Assembly (NCBI RefSeq): GCF_000272045.2
Contig: NZ_AJYZ02000019.1
Span: 820,262 to 884,261, forward strand
Source of the DNA: Vibrio crassostreae 9ZC13
Lineage (GTDB): Bacteria > Pseudomonadota > Gammaproteobacteria > Enterobacterales > Vibrionaceae
DNA: 64,000 bases
Reading direction: 5' to 3'
A model generated the notes under the pieces. That model was not told the origin of the DNA. It was given only the letters and a program-made list of their open reading frames with translations, and made no database searches. A program made the translations under genes and the position numbers. Positions 56,992 through 64,000 of this stretch are shown piece after piece. Numbering within the stretch: position 1 is the stretch's first letter; each line of letters opens with the position of its first letter.

Positions 56992-58887
56992 CTAGCGACG
57001 TTTTTCAGGAAGCAAAGCCGCCTTCTCTTCTGAAATCCACCATGTATCGATACCTAAATCGTATTTAGGCAATACATCTGGACGCTCAAACTTGTCCCAC
57101 ATTGCTACGCGATACTCGCCAACGTGCCATTGCGGGATGTTGTAGAAATTCCACTGCAATACTCGGTCTAGTGAACGACCTAGTGTAAGAAGCTTTTCAG
57201 GGTGCTGTTGGTTACGCGCAATTTCTTCTGTTAACGCGTCAACCACTGGATCGATAACACCTGCAGTATTGTAAGTAGAATCAATGTAGTTAGAGTTCCA
57301 AACGATCATTAAGTTCGGGCTAGGATAAGGGTTTGCGGAAAATGAGGACGAAACCATGTCGAAATCACGATCATGCAAGCGCTTGATGTATTGAGTGGTA
57401 TCGATGGTACGGATCTTCATCTCAATACCCATGCGCTTAAGGTTCTTTTGAACCGGCGTTGCGATACGTTCCGTGGTTGGGCTGTAAATCAACAACTCAA
57501 ATGACATCGGCTTGCCAGTCTTTTCGTTGGTCATGACTTTGTCTTTCAGCACCCAACCCGCTTCTTTCAACAATTTGAAAGCGGTACGCATTTGGCTACG
57601 AATACGACCGCTACCATCGGTGACGGGTGGTTGGAATTCTTCGGTGAAAACTCGCGGTGGAATCTGATCTTTGTATTGAGACAACAACTCGACTTCAGCT
57701 TCGCTTGGTAAGCCTTTCGCTTCGTAGTCGGTATTTTGGAAGTAGCTACGAGTACGCTTGTACTGACCATAGAACATGTTCTTGTTCATCCACTCAAAGT
57801 CCATCGCATAGGTTAACGCTTCACGCACTTTAGGATCCGAGAACACAGGTGATTGAATGTTGAAGACGAAACCTTGAGTCGTTTCAGGCTTCTCGTGGTT
57901 GATCTCTTCTTTAATGATGTAGCCTTTATCGAAGTTCGCGCCCGTATAAGAGTTAGCCCAGAACTTAGCCGAATTCTCGGTTCGAAGATCGAACTCCCCT
58001 GCTTTGAACGCTTCCAACATTACCGTGTCGTCACGGTAGTAATCGTATTGCACCTGCTTGAAGTTATTGCGGCCAACGTTAACTGGTAGGTCTGCTGCCC
58101 AGTAGTTTTCATCTAGACCATAGGTAACACTTTGGCCTGATTTGTAGCTGATGATCTTATAAGGACCACTACCGACTGGTGGCTCACTTAGAGGCTCAGA
58201 CAGCTTTCTGTCTTTCCAGAAATGTTTCGGCAATACACGAGTGCTTTGCGCGAAGCTAAACAGTTTTTCGCGGTTTGGACTGTTCATTTCAATACGAACA
58301 ACCAAATCAGAGACCGCTTTTACTGACTTAATCTCTTTGTAATACACACGATACTGAGGCACGCCCTCGGTTGAGAACTTGTCAAAAGTAAAGGCAACAT
58401 CATGCGCAGTGATAGGCTCGCCATCTTGGAATTTAGCATTTGGGTTGATGTCGATTTCCATCCAAGTGAAATCACTGGAGTAGCGAACCTTTGAAGCGAT
58501 CAATGGATAGTACGCATCAATCTCGTCACTCGGAGAAAACATCAAGGTATCGTAAATCTCTCCGGTATAACTTGCAGCAACGCCGCGGGAACCGAATCGA
58601 TTAAAGCTATCGTACGTACCTATGCTGCCATAGGTCACTTTGCCCTGCTTTGGCGCATCAGGATTAACGTAATCGAAGTGAGTGAAATCGGCTGGATATT
58701 TTGCTTCACCAAAACCAACCAGTTGTGTGGTTTCAATAACGGTGACAGCAGGAGTTGATTGGGTTTCAGAAGCGTAAGTAACGGAGGGTTGTAAAGCTAT
58801 AAGCGGCAACATGATTGCACATGACTTCAAATTAAACCTGAAAAACTGAGTGCGTTGCGAGGCTTTGCGTCGAAAAACTGTTCCCAT
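56992..58887 (-). CDS. Periplasmic peptide-binding protein (YejA-like)
   Basis: A 631-residue binding protein. An N-terminal stretch with a hydrophobic core at about 24-40 (CAIMLPLIALQPSVTYA) acts as signal peptide. Motifs: FGEAKYPADFTHFDYVNPDAPKQGKVTYGSIGTYDSFNRF and DAVTFTFD-like AHDVAFTFDKF, the YejA opening. First gene of the yejABEF-like operon, start after AAGGGAGAG. The E. coli Yej system imports peptides including microcin C. Confidence 0.92.
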   Translation of the reverse strand: MGTVFRRKASQRTQFFRFNLKSCAIMLPLIALQPSVTYASETQSTPAVTVIETTQLVGFGEAKYPADFTHFDYVNPDAPKQGKVTYGSIGTYDSFNRFGSRGVAASYTGEIYDTLMFSPSDEIDAYYPLIASKVRYSSDFTWMEIDINPNAKFQDGEPITAHDVAFTFDKFSTEGVPQYRVYYKEIKSVKAVSDLVVRIEMNSPNREKLFSFAQSTRVLPKHFWKDRKLSEPLSEPPVGSGPYKIISYKSGQSVTYGLDENYWAADLPVNVGRNNFKQVQYDYYRDDTVMLEAFKAGEFDLRTENSAKFWANSYTGANFDKGYIIKEEINHEKPETTQGFVFNIQSPVFSDPKVREALTYAMDFEWMNKNMFYGQYKRTRSYFQNTDYEAKGLPSEAEVELLSQYKDQIPPRVFTEEFQPPVTDGSGRIRSQMRTAFKLLKEAGWVLKDKVMTNEKTGKPMSFELLIYSPTTERIATPVQKNLKRMGIEMKIRTIDTTQYIKRLHDRDFDMVSSSFSANPYPSPNLMIVWNSNYIDSTYNTAGVIDPVVDALTEEIARNQQHPEKLLTLGRSLDRVLQWNFYNIPQWHVGEYRVAMWDKFERPDVLPKYDLGIDTWWISEEKAALLPEKRR

Positions 58888-59194
58888 TTGACTCTCCCTT
58901 CAAATGTCATGAATTCTATATTCAAGTTGATTTATCGGCTTTGAATGCATGCCGTTAAATCAAGTATAGGTTCAAATCTAACATCATGTAATAACTAATA
59001 AAACCATCAGCACTCTATCTCTGACGGTTTATTTACAAATTACTCGTCACCGCTCGAAGTTATTGGATGCAGTGAGCTTTGATTGCTTAGCCTGAATGAC
59101 ACAAGCCTCCACAGCTTAGATTTCCTTTGATTCGCTTCTAAATTGAAGTTTAGGTTCTAAATAATCAACAAGCTATACTTTTACTGGAGTATCC
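58888..59194. other. Divergent intergenic region
   Basis: About 307 bases between the yejA-like gene (minus) and the EEP hydrolase gene (plus). It should hold both promoters; no ORF, terminator or RNA gene was seen. Confidence 0.45.
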
Positions 59195-60268
59195 TTGCTG
59201 CCTAGGTCTAAATGGAATGACACTTTGAACAAACCAAACCAAATAACATTCGCAACGTTCAACCTTCTGAACTATCTCGAGCCACCGAATGCTTATTATG
59301 ATTTTGAGAACATCTACAGCTTCGAAGAATGGCAGAAGAAGCAACATTGGATGGCTGAAGCGATTCGTTCATTAGATTGCGATGTGATTGGCTTCCAAGA
59401 GATATTTAGCCCGCAGTCTTTAGAGCAATTGATGAACGACCTAGGTTATCCATACTTTGCAGTGGTCGATAGCGCACACGTTGAAGATGATTACCTATAC
59501 ACTTCACCTGTCGTTGGTATTGCTTCCCGTTACCCTATTGAAAACGTTCAGCCTGTTACGCCAGATTCGACGTTACTGACAGCATTCAACCTTGGCGACA
59601 AATTCTCATTCAACAGAACGCCTGTTCACGCGACGATTACGTTACCCCATTTAGGTTCAACCGACTGTTATGTGGTGCACTTCAAATCACAACGTCCGAC
59701 AGAGCCAAAAGCAGAATCTGTCGATGCGGACAACACTCAGCAAGGTGCAAAACCACAAAGTGACACGCTCACTCGTTTTCACCAAGAACAGCTTGGCTCT
59801 TGGCTATCAAGTGTCCAACGCGGTCTAGAAGCTCAGATGCTGCATCAATACATCACCAACCAACGCTACCAAACCGAGCAACCTGTTGTGTTGATGGGTG
59901 ACTTTAATAAGCCACTGTTTAATGATGAGTTTAAAGGGCTGTTGAATTACTCAATCAACCGAGACGAAAACAGCAAGCATTGGCTATCCCACTTTCGCTT
60001 GAAAGACAGCTGGGATCTTTACCATCAACTGCATGAAGAAGACTTGCTTGAACAGCGAAAGCCAACCCATTACTACGGCGCTTCTAGATCTGTACTGGAC
60101 TACATTTTGATGTCGAACGAGTTTGATTGTCAGAACTCTTCAAGCTTAATGGAGATCTCTAGCTACACAGTGTTAGACCATCACCTGATTAATCCTAGTT
60201 TTGAACACGACCAATTCAGTACCGACCATGCCATCGTGTCTGTCACCGCTCATATTCGTGAAGCCTAG
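59195..60268 (+). CDS. Endonuclease/exonuclease/phosphatase-family hydrolase
   Basis: A 357-residue protein, probable TTG start 5 bases after GGAG. EEP catalytic motifs: FATFNLLNYL, DVIGFQEIFSP, VVLMGDFNKPL and FSTDHAIVSV; the SRSVLDYILMSNEFD block is also typical. The substrate may be nucleic acid or a phosphoester; no signal peptide. The function cannot be narrowed further. Confidence 0.85.
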   Translation: MLPRSKWNDTLNKPNQITFATFNLLNYLEPPNAYYDFENIYSFEEWQKKQHWMAEAIRSLDCDVIGFQEIFSPQSLEQLMNDLGYPYFAVVDSAHVEDDYLYTSPVVGIASRYPIENVQPVTPDSTLLTAFNLGDKFSFNRTPVHATITLPHLGSTDCYVVHFKSQRPTEPKAESVDADNTQQGAKPQSDTLTRFHQEQLGSWLSSVQRGLEAQMLHQYITNQRYQTEQPVVLMGDFNKPLFNDEFKGLLNYSINRDENSKHWLSHFRLKDSWDLYHQLHEEDLLEQRKPTHYYGASRSVLDYILMSNEFDCQNSSSLMEISSYTVLDHHLINPSFEHDQFSTDHAIVSVTAHIREA

Positions 60269-60270
60269 AG

Positions 60271-60603
60271 TTAAACATAAAAACCATCTCCTGAAGGGCG
60301 AGAGCCATCAGCAAGCTTCATGTCTAGATCAATAGTCGACAGACCGATAGTGCCAAATGGACGAATGCCATTATCAAACGTGTAACCGAGGTTCGCCGTT
60401 ACCGAAAAGATTTGAGGTGTCCAAGTGAAAACCTTATTACCAGATTTCGTTTTCAGGGCGATATCACCAAAATCTGTGTATTGAGCTTCAACCGAAACAA
60501 TGCGGTTAAATTTGTAACCAGCAATTAATCGGTAAGTATTGTCTTCGGCTTTAAAAGTAATAGGCTCACTGATCGTGTCAGTTAACCCGCCCACTTCGAC
60601 CAT
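60271..60603 (-). pseudogene. Fragment of an OmpA/Ail-like outer-membrane barrel protein
   Basis: About 110 residues resemble the middle of an eight-strand barrel protein (ITFKAEDNTYRLIAGYKFNRIVSVEAQYTDFGDI, IFSVTANLGYTFDNGIRPFGTIGLSTIDLDM). There is no signal peptide and no good ribosome-binding site, and the frame closes at GDGFYV, where intact proteins would have further strands. The frame stays open upstream only to a nearby stop. It is best read as a remnant cut at both ends. Confidence 0.7.
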
Positions 60604-60688
60604 TAGCACACTTAAATAATTACCCGCTCCAACAGCAGGCCAATTTGCTCAATCTCCACAATTTAGAATAAGACGAACAGAAAACACG

Positions 60689-61003
60689 ATGAACCACACA
60701 ATAGACTTCAACGGCTTAATCATTGATATCGACGCTCGAACGATTACCAACCAGCAAGGAAACAAAATCACTTTGCGCCCTCGCCTATTAGCAATGCTCT
60801 GCTTGTTATTGGAAAATGTGGGAAGACCGATTTCAAGAGAGCATATTGTTGATGTGTGTTGGGACGGACAACTCTCGTCACCACATGTTCTTGCAAACGT
60901 AGTCTATAACCTACGCAATGTGTTCGCGCGATTAAGAGCATCCAACGTCCAGGTCATTGCCATTAGTAAGTTCGGATATGCGCTATCGATTGAACCCACG
61001 TAA
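60689..61003 (+). CDS. Stand-alone OmpR/ToxR-type winged-helix protein
   Basis: A 104-residue protein that is just one winged-helix domain: IDFNGLIIDIDARTITNQQGNKITLRPRLLAMLCLLLENVGRPISREHIVDVCWDG, then ANVVYNLRNVFARLRASNVQVIAISKFGYALSI. There is no receiver and no membrane segment, unlike OmpR or ToxR/CadC. A small DNA-binding regulator, gene start about 80 bases from the fragmentary barrel gene. Targets are unknown. Confidence 0.82.
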   Translation: MNHTIDFNGLIIDIDARTITNQQGNKITLRPRLLAMLCLLLENVGRPISREHIVDVCWDGQLSSPHVLANVVYNLRNVFARLRASNVQVIAISKFGYALSIEPT

Positions 61004-61052
61004 AAGGATTTATGCAATCAATGGCGGTGACTAAGATCACCAAAAAACGCCC

Positions 61053-61070
61053 CATCGAAACGTTTCGATG
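61053..61070. promoter_or_regulatory. RbsR/LacI-type operator, upstream copy
   Basis: CATCGAAACGTTTCGATG is a perfect 18-bp palindrome matching the GAAACGTTTC core bound by RbsR/PurR-type repressors. It lies about 135 bases upstream of rbsD. Confidence 0.82.
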
Positions 61071-61131
61071 ATCATTATCACACTCTAAAACAATCAAACG
61101 TGCAAATGATAAATCAGACACTATTATCACT

Positions 61132-61147
61132 ATCGAAACGTTTCGAT
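61132..61147. promoter_or_regulatory. RbsR/LacI-type operator, downstream copy
   Basis: ATCGAAACGTTTCGAT is an exact second copy of the 16-bp core, 78 bases centre to centre from the first and 56 bases before rbsD. It is likely the main operator of the ribose operon. Confidence 0.85.
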
Positions 61148-61203
61148 GGCTTTTCTTGAGTTGTTCTCAACCCATCAAGCGTTATTTTTCGATAGGTCGT
61201 GAT

Positions 61204-61623
61204 ATGAAAAAAAGTACTCTAATAAACTCTGAACTCTCTTACCTAGTGGCGACTCTTGGCCACACAGATGAAATCACGATTTGTGACGCGGGCCTGCCGA
61301 TTCCAGACCACGTAACTCGTATTGATCTTGCTTTAACTCACGGTGTCCCAAGCTTTCAGCAAACGGTAAAAACCATGCTGGATGAATCTCAAATCGAAGG
61401 CGTTGTGATTGCAGAAGAGTTTGCGAAAGTAAGCCCAGAGCACCACGCAGCGCTGATTGATTTAATCAAGACAGAAGAAGCACGTTGTGGCAAATCGCTT
61501 TCTATTACTTACATCACTCATGAAGAATTCAAACAGCGTACGCATGAAAGCCGCGCGGTAATTCGCACCGGTGAGTGCACACCATACGCAAATGTTATTT
61601 TCCAAGCTGGCGTAACCTTTTAG
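61204..61623 (+). CDS. rbsD: D-ribose pyranase
   Basis: A 139-residue RbsD: MKKSTLINSELSYLVATLGHTDEI, CDAGLPIP, and C-terminal IRTGECTPYANVIFQAGVTF with the catalytic residues of the family. It interconverts ribopyranose and ribofuranose so that ribose can be phosphorylated. The ATG at 61204 is the conserved start. First gene of the rbs operon. Confidence 0.95.
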   Translation: MKKSTLINSELSYLVATLGHTDEITICDAGLPIPDHVTRIDLALTHGVPSFQQTVKTMLDESQIEGVVIAEEFAKVSPEHHAALIDLIKTEEARCGKSLSITYITHEEFKQRTHESRAVIRTGECTPYANVIFQAGVTF

Positions 61624-61722
61624 CTCAAGCAAAACGCAACGACAGCTCAGTGACATCACTGAACCAAAACAATACATAGACAGAACAATCAAATACAACT
61701 GGCCCCGAGTAAAGGAACCGAC

Positions 61723-63228
61723 ATGACTCAAGCCATTTTAGAACTTAGCTCAATTGAGAAAGCCTTCCCTGGTGTGAAAGCACTGGATAAGGCAAGCCTC
61801 AACGTTTATCCAGGACGCGTAATGGCGTTAATGGGTGAAAACGGTGCGGGTAAATCAACGCTTATGAAAGTGCTGACAGGCATCTACCACTTGGACGGCG
61901 GCACTATTGCCTACCAAGGAAAACCTGCTGCATTTAAAGGGCCACGTGATTCTCAACAAGCAGGCATTAGCATCATTCACCAAGAGCTGAATCTAATCCC
62001 TGAATTGACCATCGCCGAGAACATCTTCTTAGGTCGTGAAATCACGGGCACCATGGGTCGTATCTTGTGGAACGAGATGTACCAAGAAGCAGACAAGCTA
62101 CTTAAACGCCTTAACGTGAAACACAGCTCGAAAACGCCTCTAGGTCAGTTGAGCCTTGGTGAGCAGCAAATGGTAGAGATTGCGAAAGCCCTATCGTTTG
62201 AATCTAAAGTCATCATCATGGATGAACCAACCGATGCGCTAACCGATACCGAAACTGAATCTCTGTTTAAGGTGATTAACGAATTGCGCGATGAAGGCTG
62301 TGGCATTGTTTACATCTCTCACCGTTTGAAAGAGATCTTCGAGATTTGTGATGACATCACCGTGCTGCGTGACGGTAAGTTCATTGGTCAGTGTGAAGTA
62401 AAAGACACCGACGAAGATGGCCTAATCGAAATGATGGTTGGTCGTAAGTTAGACGAACAATATCCACGTATCGGCCAGAGCCATGGTGAAACTTGTCTTG
62501 AAGTGATTGGCCTGACGGGTTCTGGTGTTCACGATGTTAGCTTTACGCTAAAACGCGGTGAAATCCTGGGTGTATCTGGCCTAATGGGCGCAGGTCGTAC
62601 CGAACTGATGAAAGTGATTTACGGTGCCCTTCCAAGTGAACGCGGCGTCATCAACCTAGAAAACAAAACCATCAACCCTGTAAGCCCGAAAGACGGCTTG
62701 GCCAATGGCATTGCTTACATCTCTGAAGACCGTAAGGGCGATGGCTTAGTTCTAGGGCTTTCTGTTAAAGAAAACATGTCGTTATGTTCGCTTGACCTAC
62801 TGACAAAGAGCGGTCAAATCCAACATAAAGACGAAGTGATTGCAGTAGATGACTTCATCAAGCTATTCAACATCAAAACCCCGACGCGCGAACAGATTAT
62901 TGGCAACCTTTCTGGTGGTAACCAACAGAAAGTGGCTATCGCTAAGGGCTTGATGACCAAACCAAAAGTACTGATTCTCGACGAGCCAACGCGCGGTGTC
63001 GATGTCGGTGCTAAGAAAGAGATTTACCAACTCATTAATAAATTTAAAGCCGACGGCATGAGCATCATTTTAGTCTCATCTGAAATGCCAGAAGTGTTAG
63101 GAATGAGTGACCGCATCATGGTGATGCATGAAGGCCGTGTAAGCGGTGAATTTGATGCTAAAGAAGCAAACCAAGAATTATTACTGGCGTGTGCGGTCGG
63201 TAAAAAGATCAACGAGGACGCAGCATGA
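61723..63228 (+). CDS. rbsA: Ribose ABC transporter ATP-binding protein
   Basis: A 501-residue two-module sugar ABC ATPase. Module one: [33 protein letters not shown]. Module two has the altered Walker [10 protein letters not shown] typical of sugar transporters, then [13 protein letters not shown] and [15 protein letters not shown]. It starts after AAAGGAACC and overlaps rbsC by 4 bases (ATGA). Confidence 0.96.
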   Translation: MTQAILELSSIEKAFPGVKALDKASLNVYPGRVMALMGENGAGKSTLMKVLTGIYHLDGGTIAYQGKPAAFKGPRDSQQAGISIIHQELNLIPELTIAENIFLGREITGTMGRILWNEMYQEADKLLKRLNVKHSSKTPLGQLSLGEQQMVEIAKALSFESKVIIMDEPTDALTDTETESLFKVINELRDEGCGIVYISHRLKEIFEICDDITVLRDGKFIGQCEVKDTDEDGLIEMMVGRKLDEQYPRIGQSHGETCLEVIGLTGSGVHDVSFTLKRGEILGVSGLMGAGRTELMKVIYGALPSERGVINLENKTINPVSPKDGLANGIAYISEDRKGDGLVLGLSVKENMSLCSLDLLTKSGQIQHKDEVIAVDDFIKLFNIKTPTREQIIGNLSGGNQQKVAIAKGLMTKPKVLILDEPTRGVDVGAKKEIYQLINKFKADGMSIILVSSEMPEVLGMSDRIMVMHEGRVSGEFDAKEANQELLLACAVGKKINEDAA

Positions 63229-64000
63229 GTACTAAAACCATGAGCAAAACAACTGAAGCTCCAAAGAAAAAACCGTTAATCAGCAAAGAGTGGCTGATTG
63301 ATCAAAAGTCATTGATTGCTTTGCTCTTCCTGATTGTTGTCGTTTCTTTCTTAAACCCGAACTTCTTTACTGTCGACAACATCCTAAACATTCTGCGCCA
63401 AACCTCGGTTAACGCAATTATCGCTGTAGGTATGACGCTGGTTATCTTAACCGCGGGTATCGACTTGAGTGTTGGTTCTGTACTGGCGCTTTGTGGTGCG
63501 TTCGCAGCCAGCATGATTGGCATGGAAATCCCTGTGATGATCGCAGTACCAACCGCTCTTGTAGCAGGTGCAGCATTAGGTGCGATTAGTGGTGTGATTA
63601 TCGCTAAGGGTAAGGTTCAAGCCTTCATCGCAACGCTTGTCACCATGACACTACTTCGCGGCGTAACCATGGTTTACACAGATGGTCGTCCTATTTCAAC
63701 AGGCTTCACAGACACAGCAGACGCATTCGCTTGGTTCGGTACTGGCTACGCAATGGGTGTACCGGTTCCAGTATGGATCATGGTCGTGGTATTCGCAGCA
63801 GTATGGTACCTACTTAACCACACACGCTTTGGTCGCTACGTTTACGCACTGGGCGGCAACGAATCAGCAACTCGCCTATCAGGCATCGACGTAGACAAAG
63901 TAAAAATCGGTGTTTACGCAATCTGTGGTCTGCTAGCTGCAGTGGCAGGCATCATCGTGGCATCGCGTTTGTCATCTGCTCAACCAACCGCAGGGATGGG
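63225..64000 (+). CDS. rbsC: Ribose ABC transporter permease (C-terminus cut by window edge)
   Basis: The first 258 codons of Rbs[71 protein letters not shown] and [14 protein letters not shown]. The remainder, and presumably rbsB, rbsK and rbsR, lie beyond the window. Confidence 0.96.
   Translation, partial: MSTKTMSKTTEAPKKKPLISKEWLIDQKSLIALLFLIVVVSFLNPNFFTVDNILNILRQTSVNAIIAVGMTLVILTAGIDLSVGSVLALCGAFAASMIGMEIPVMIAVPTALVAGAALGAISGVIIAKGKVQAFIATLVTMTLLRGVTMVYTDGRPISTGFTDTADAFAWFGTGYAMGVPVPVWIMVVVFAAVWYLLNHTRFGRYVYALGGNESATRLSGIDVDKVKIGVYAICGLLAAVAGIIVASRLSSAQPTAGM

Overview
The window looks like a Vibrio genome, probably a marine species near the Splendidus clade and probably the second chromosome. 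The evidence is Vibrio-type gene content (a norspermidine-sensor-like NspS/MbaA pair, a DUF2860 outer-membrane protein, a Vibrio-style ribose operon, a second F-type ATP synthase), moderate AT richness and gamma-proteobacterial protein sequences. The species and replicon are inferred from content; no rRNA, tRNA, origin or CRISPR was seen.

Layout. 1-5.7 kb: small accessory genes, mostly on the minus strand (two GNAT acetyltransferases, DUF2860 barrel, fasciclin protein, two small membrane proteins, cupin, YgjV-like protein, PhzF-like isomerase). 6.3-11.5 kb: a signalling island with a polyamine-binding-protein/GGDEF-EAL pair facing a degenerate GGDEF protein and its small periplasmic partner. 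11.9-16.5 kb: a respiratory operon encoding a cytochrome c, CcoN, CcoO and a five-haem CcoP fusion, with no ccoQ. 16.8-19 kb: two tiny unknown genes and a proline iminopeptidase. 19.3-28.3 kb: a divergent LysR-controlled cluster (RidA, aldehyde dehydrogenase, M19-type dipeptidase, BCCT transporter, two proteins of unknown function) that looks like a catabolic pathway for an amine or betaine-like compound. 29-35.9 kb: a complete nine-gene F1Fo ATP synthase operon. 36-38 kb: a nitrilase-family hydrolase and a divergent LysR regulator. 38.0-39.3 kb: an intact ISL3-family insertion sequence with an 8-bp target duplication, inserted beside a terminator.

39.4-58.9 kb: an S4 RNA-binding protein, an RstAB-like two-component system, then a long minus-strand gene train made of a five-gene peptide ABC transporter, an outer-membrane barrel and a 1315-residue metzincin lipoprotein. 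A second, differently organised Yej-type peptide transporter lies beside it. 59.2-64 kb: an EEP-family hydrolase, a barrel-protein remnant, a lone winged-helix regulator, and the start of a ribose operon (rbsD, rbsA, rbsC cut by the window end) preceded by two identical RbsR-type palindromes.

The best candidates for undescribed biology are the pentahaem CcoP fusion; the BCCT/dipeptidase/aldehyde dehydrogenase cluster with its two overlapping unknown genes; and the metalloprotease/outer-membrane barrel/peptide-importer gene train.
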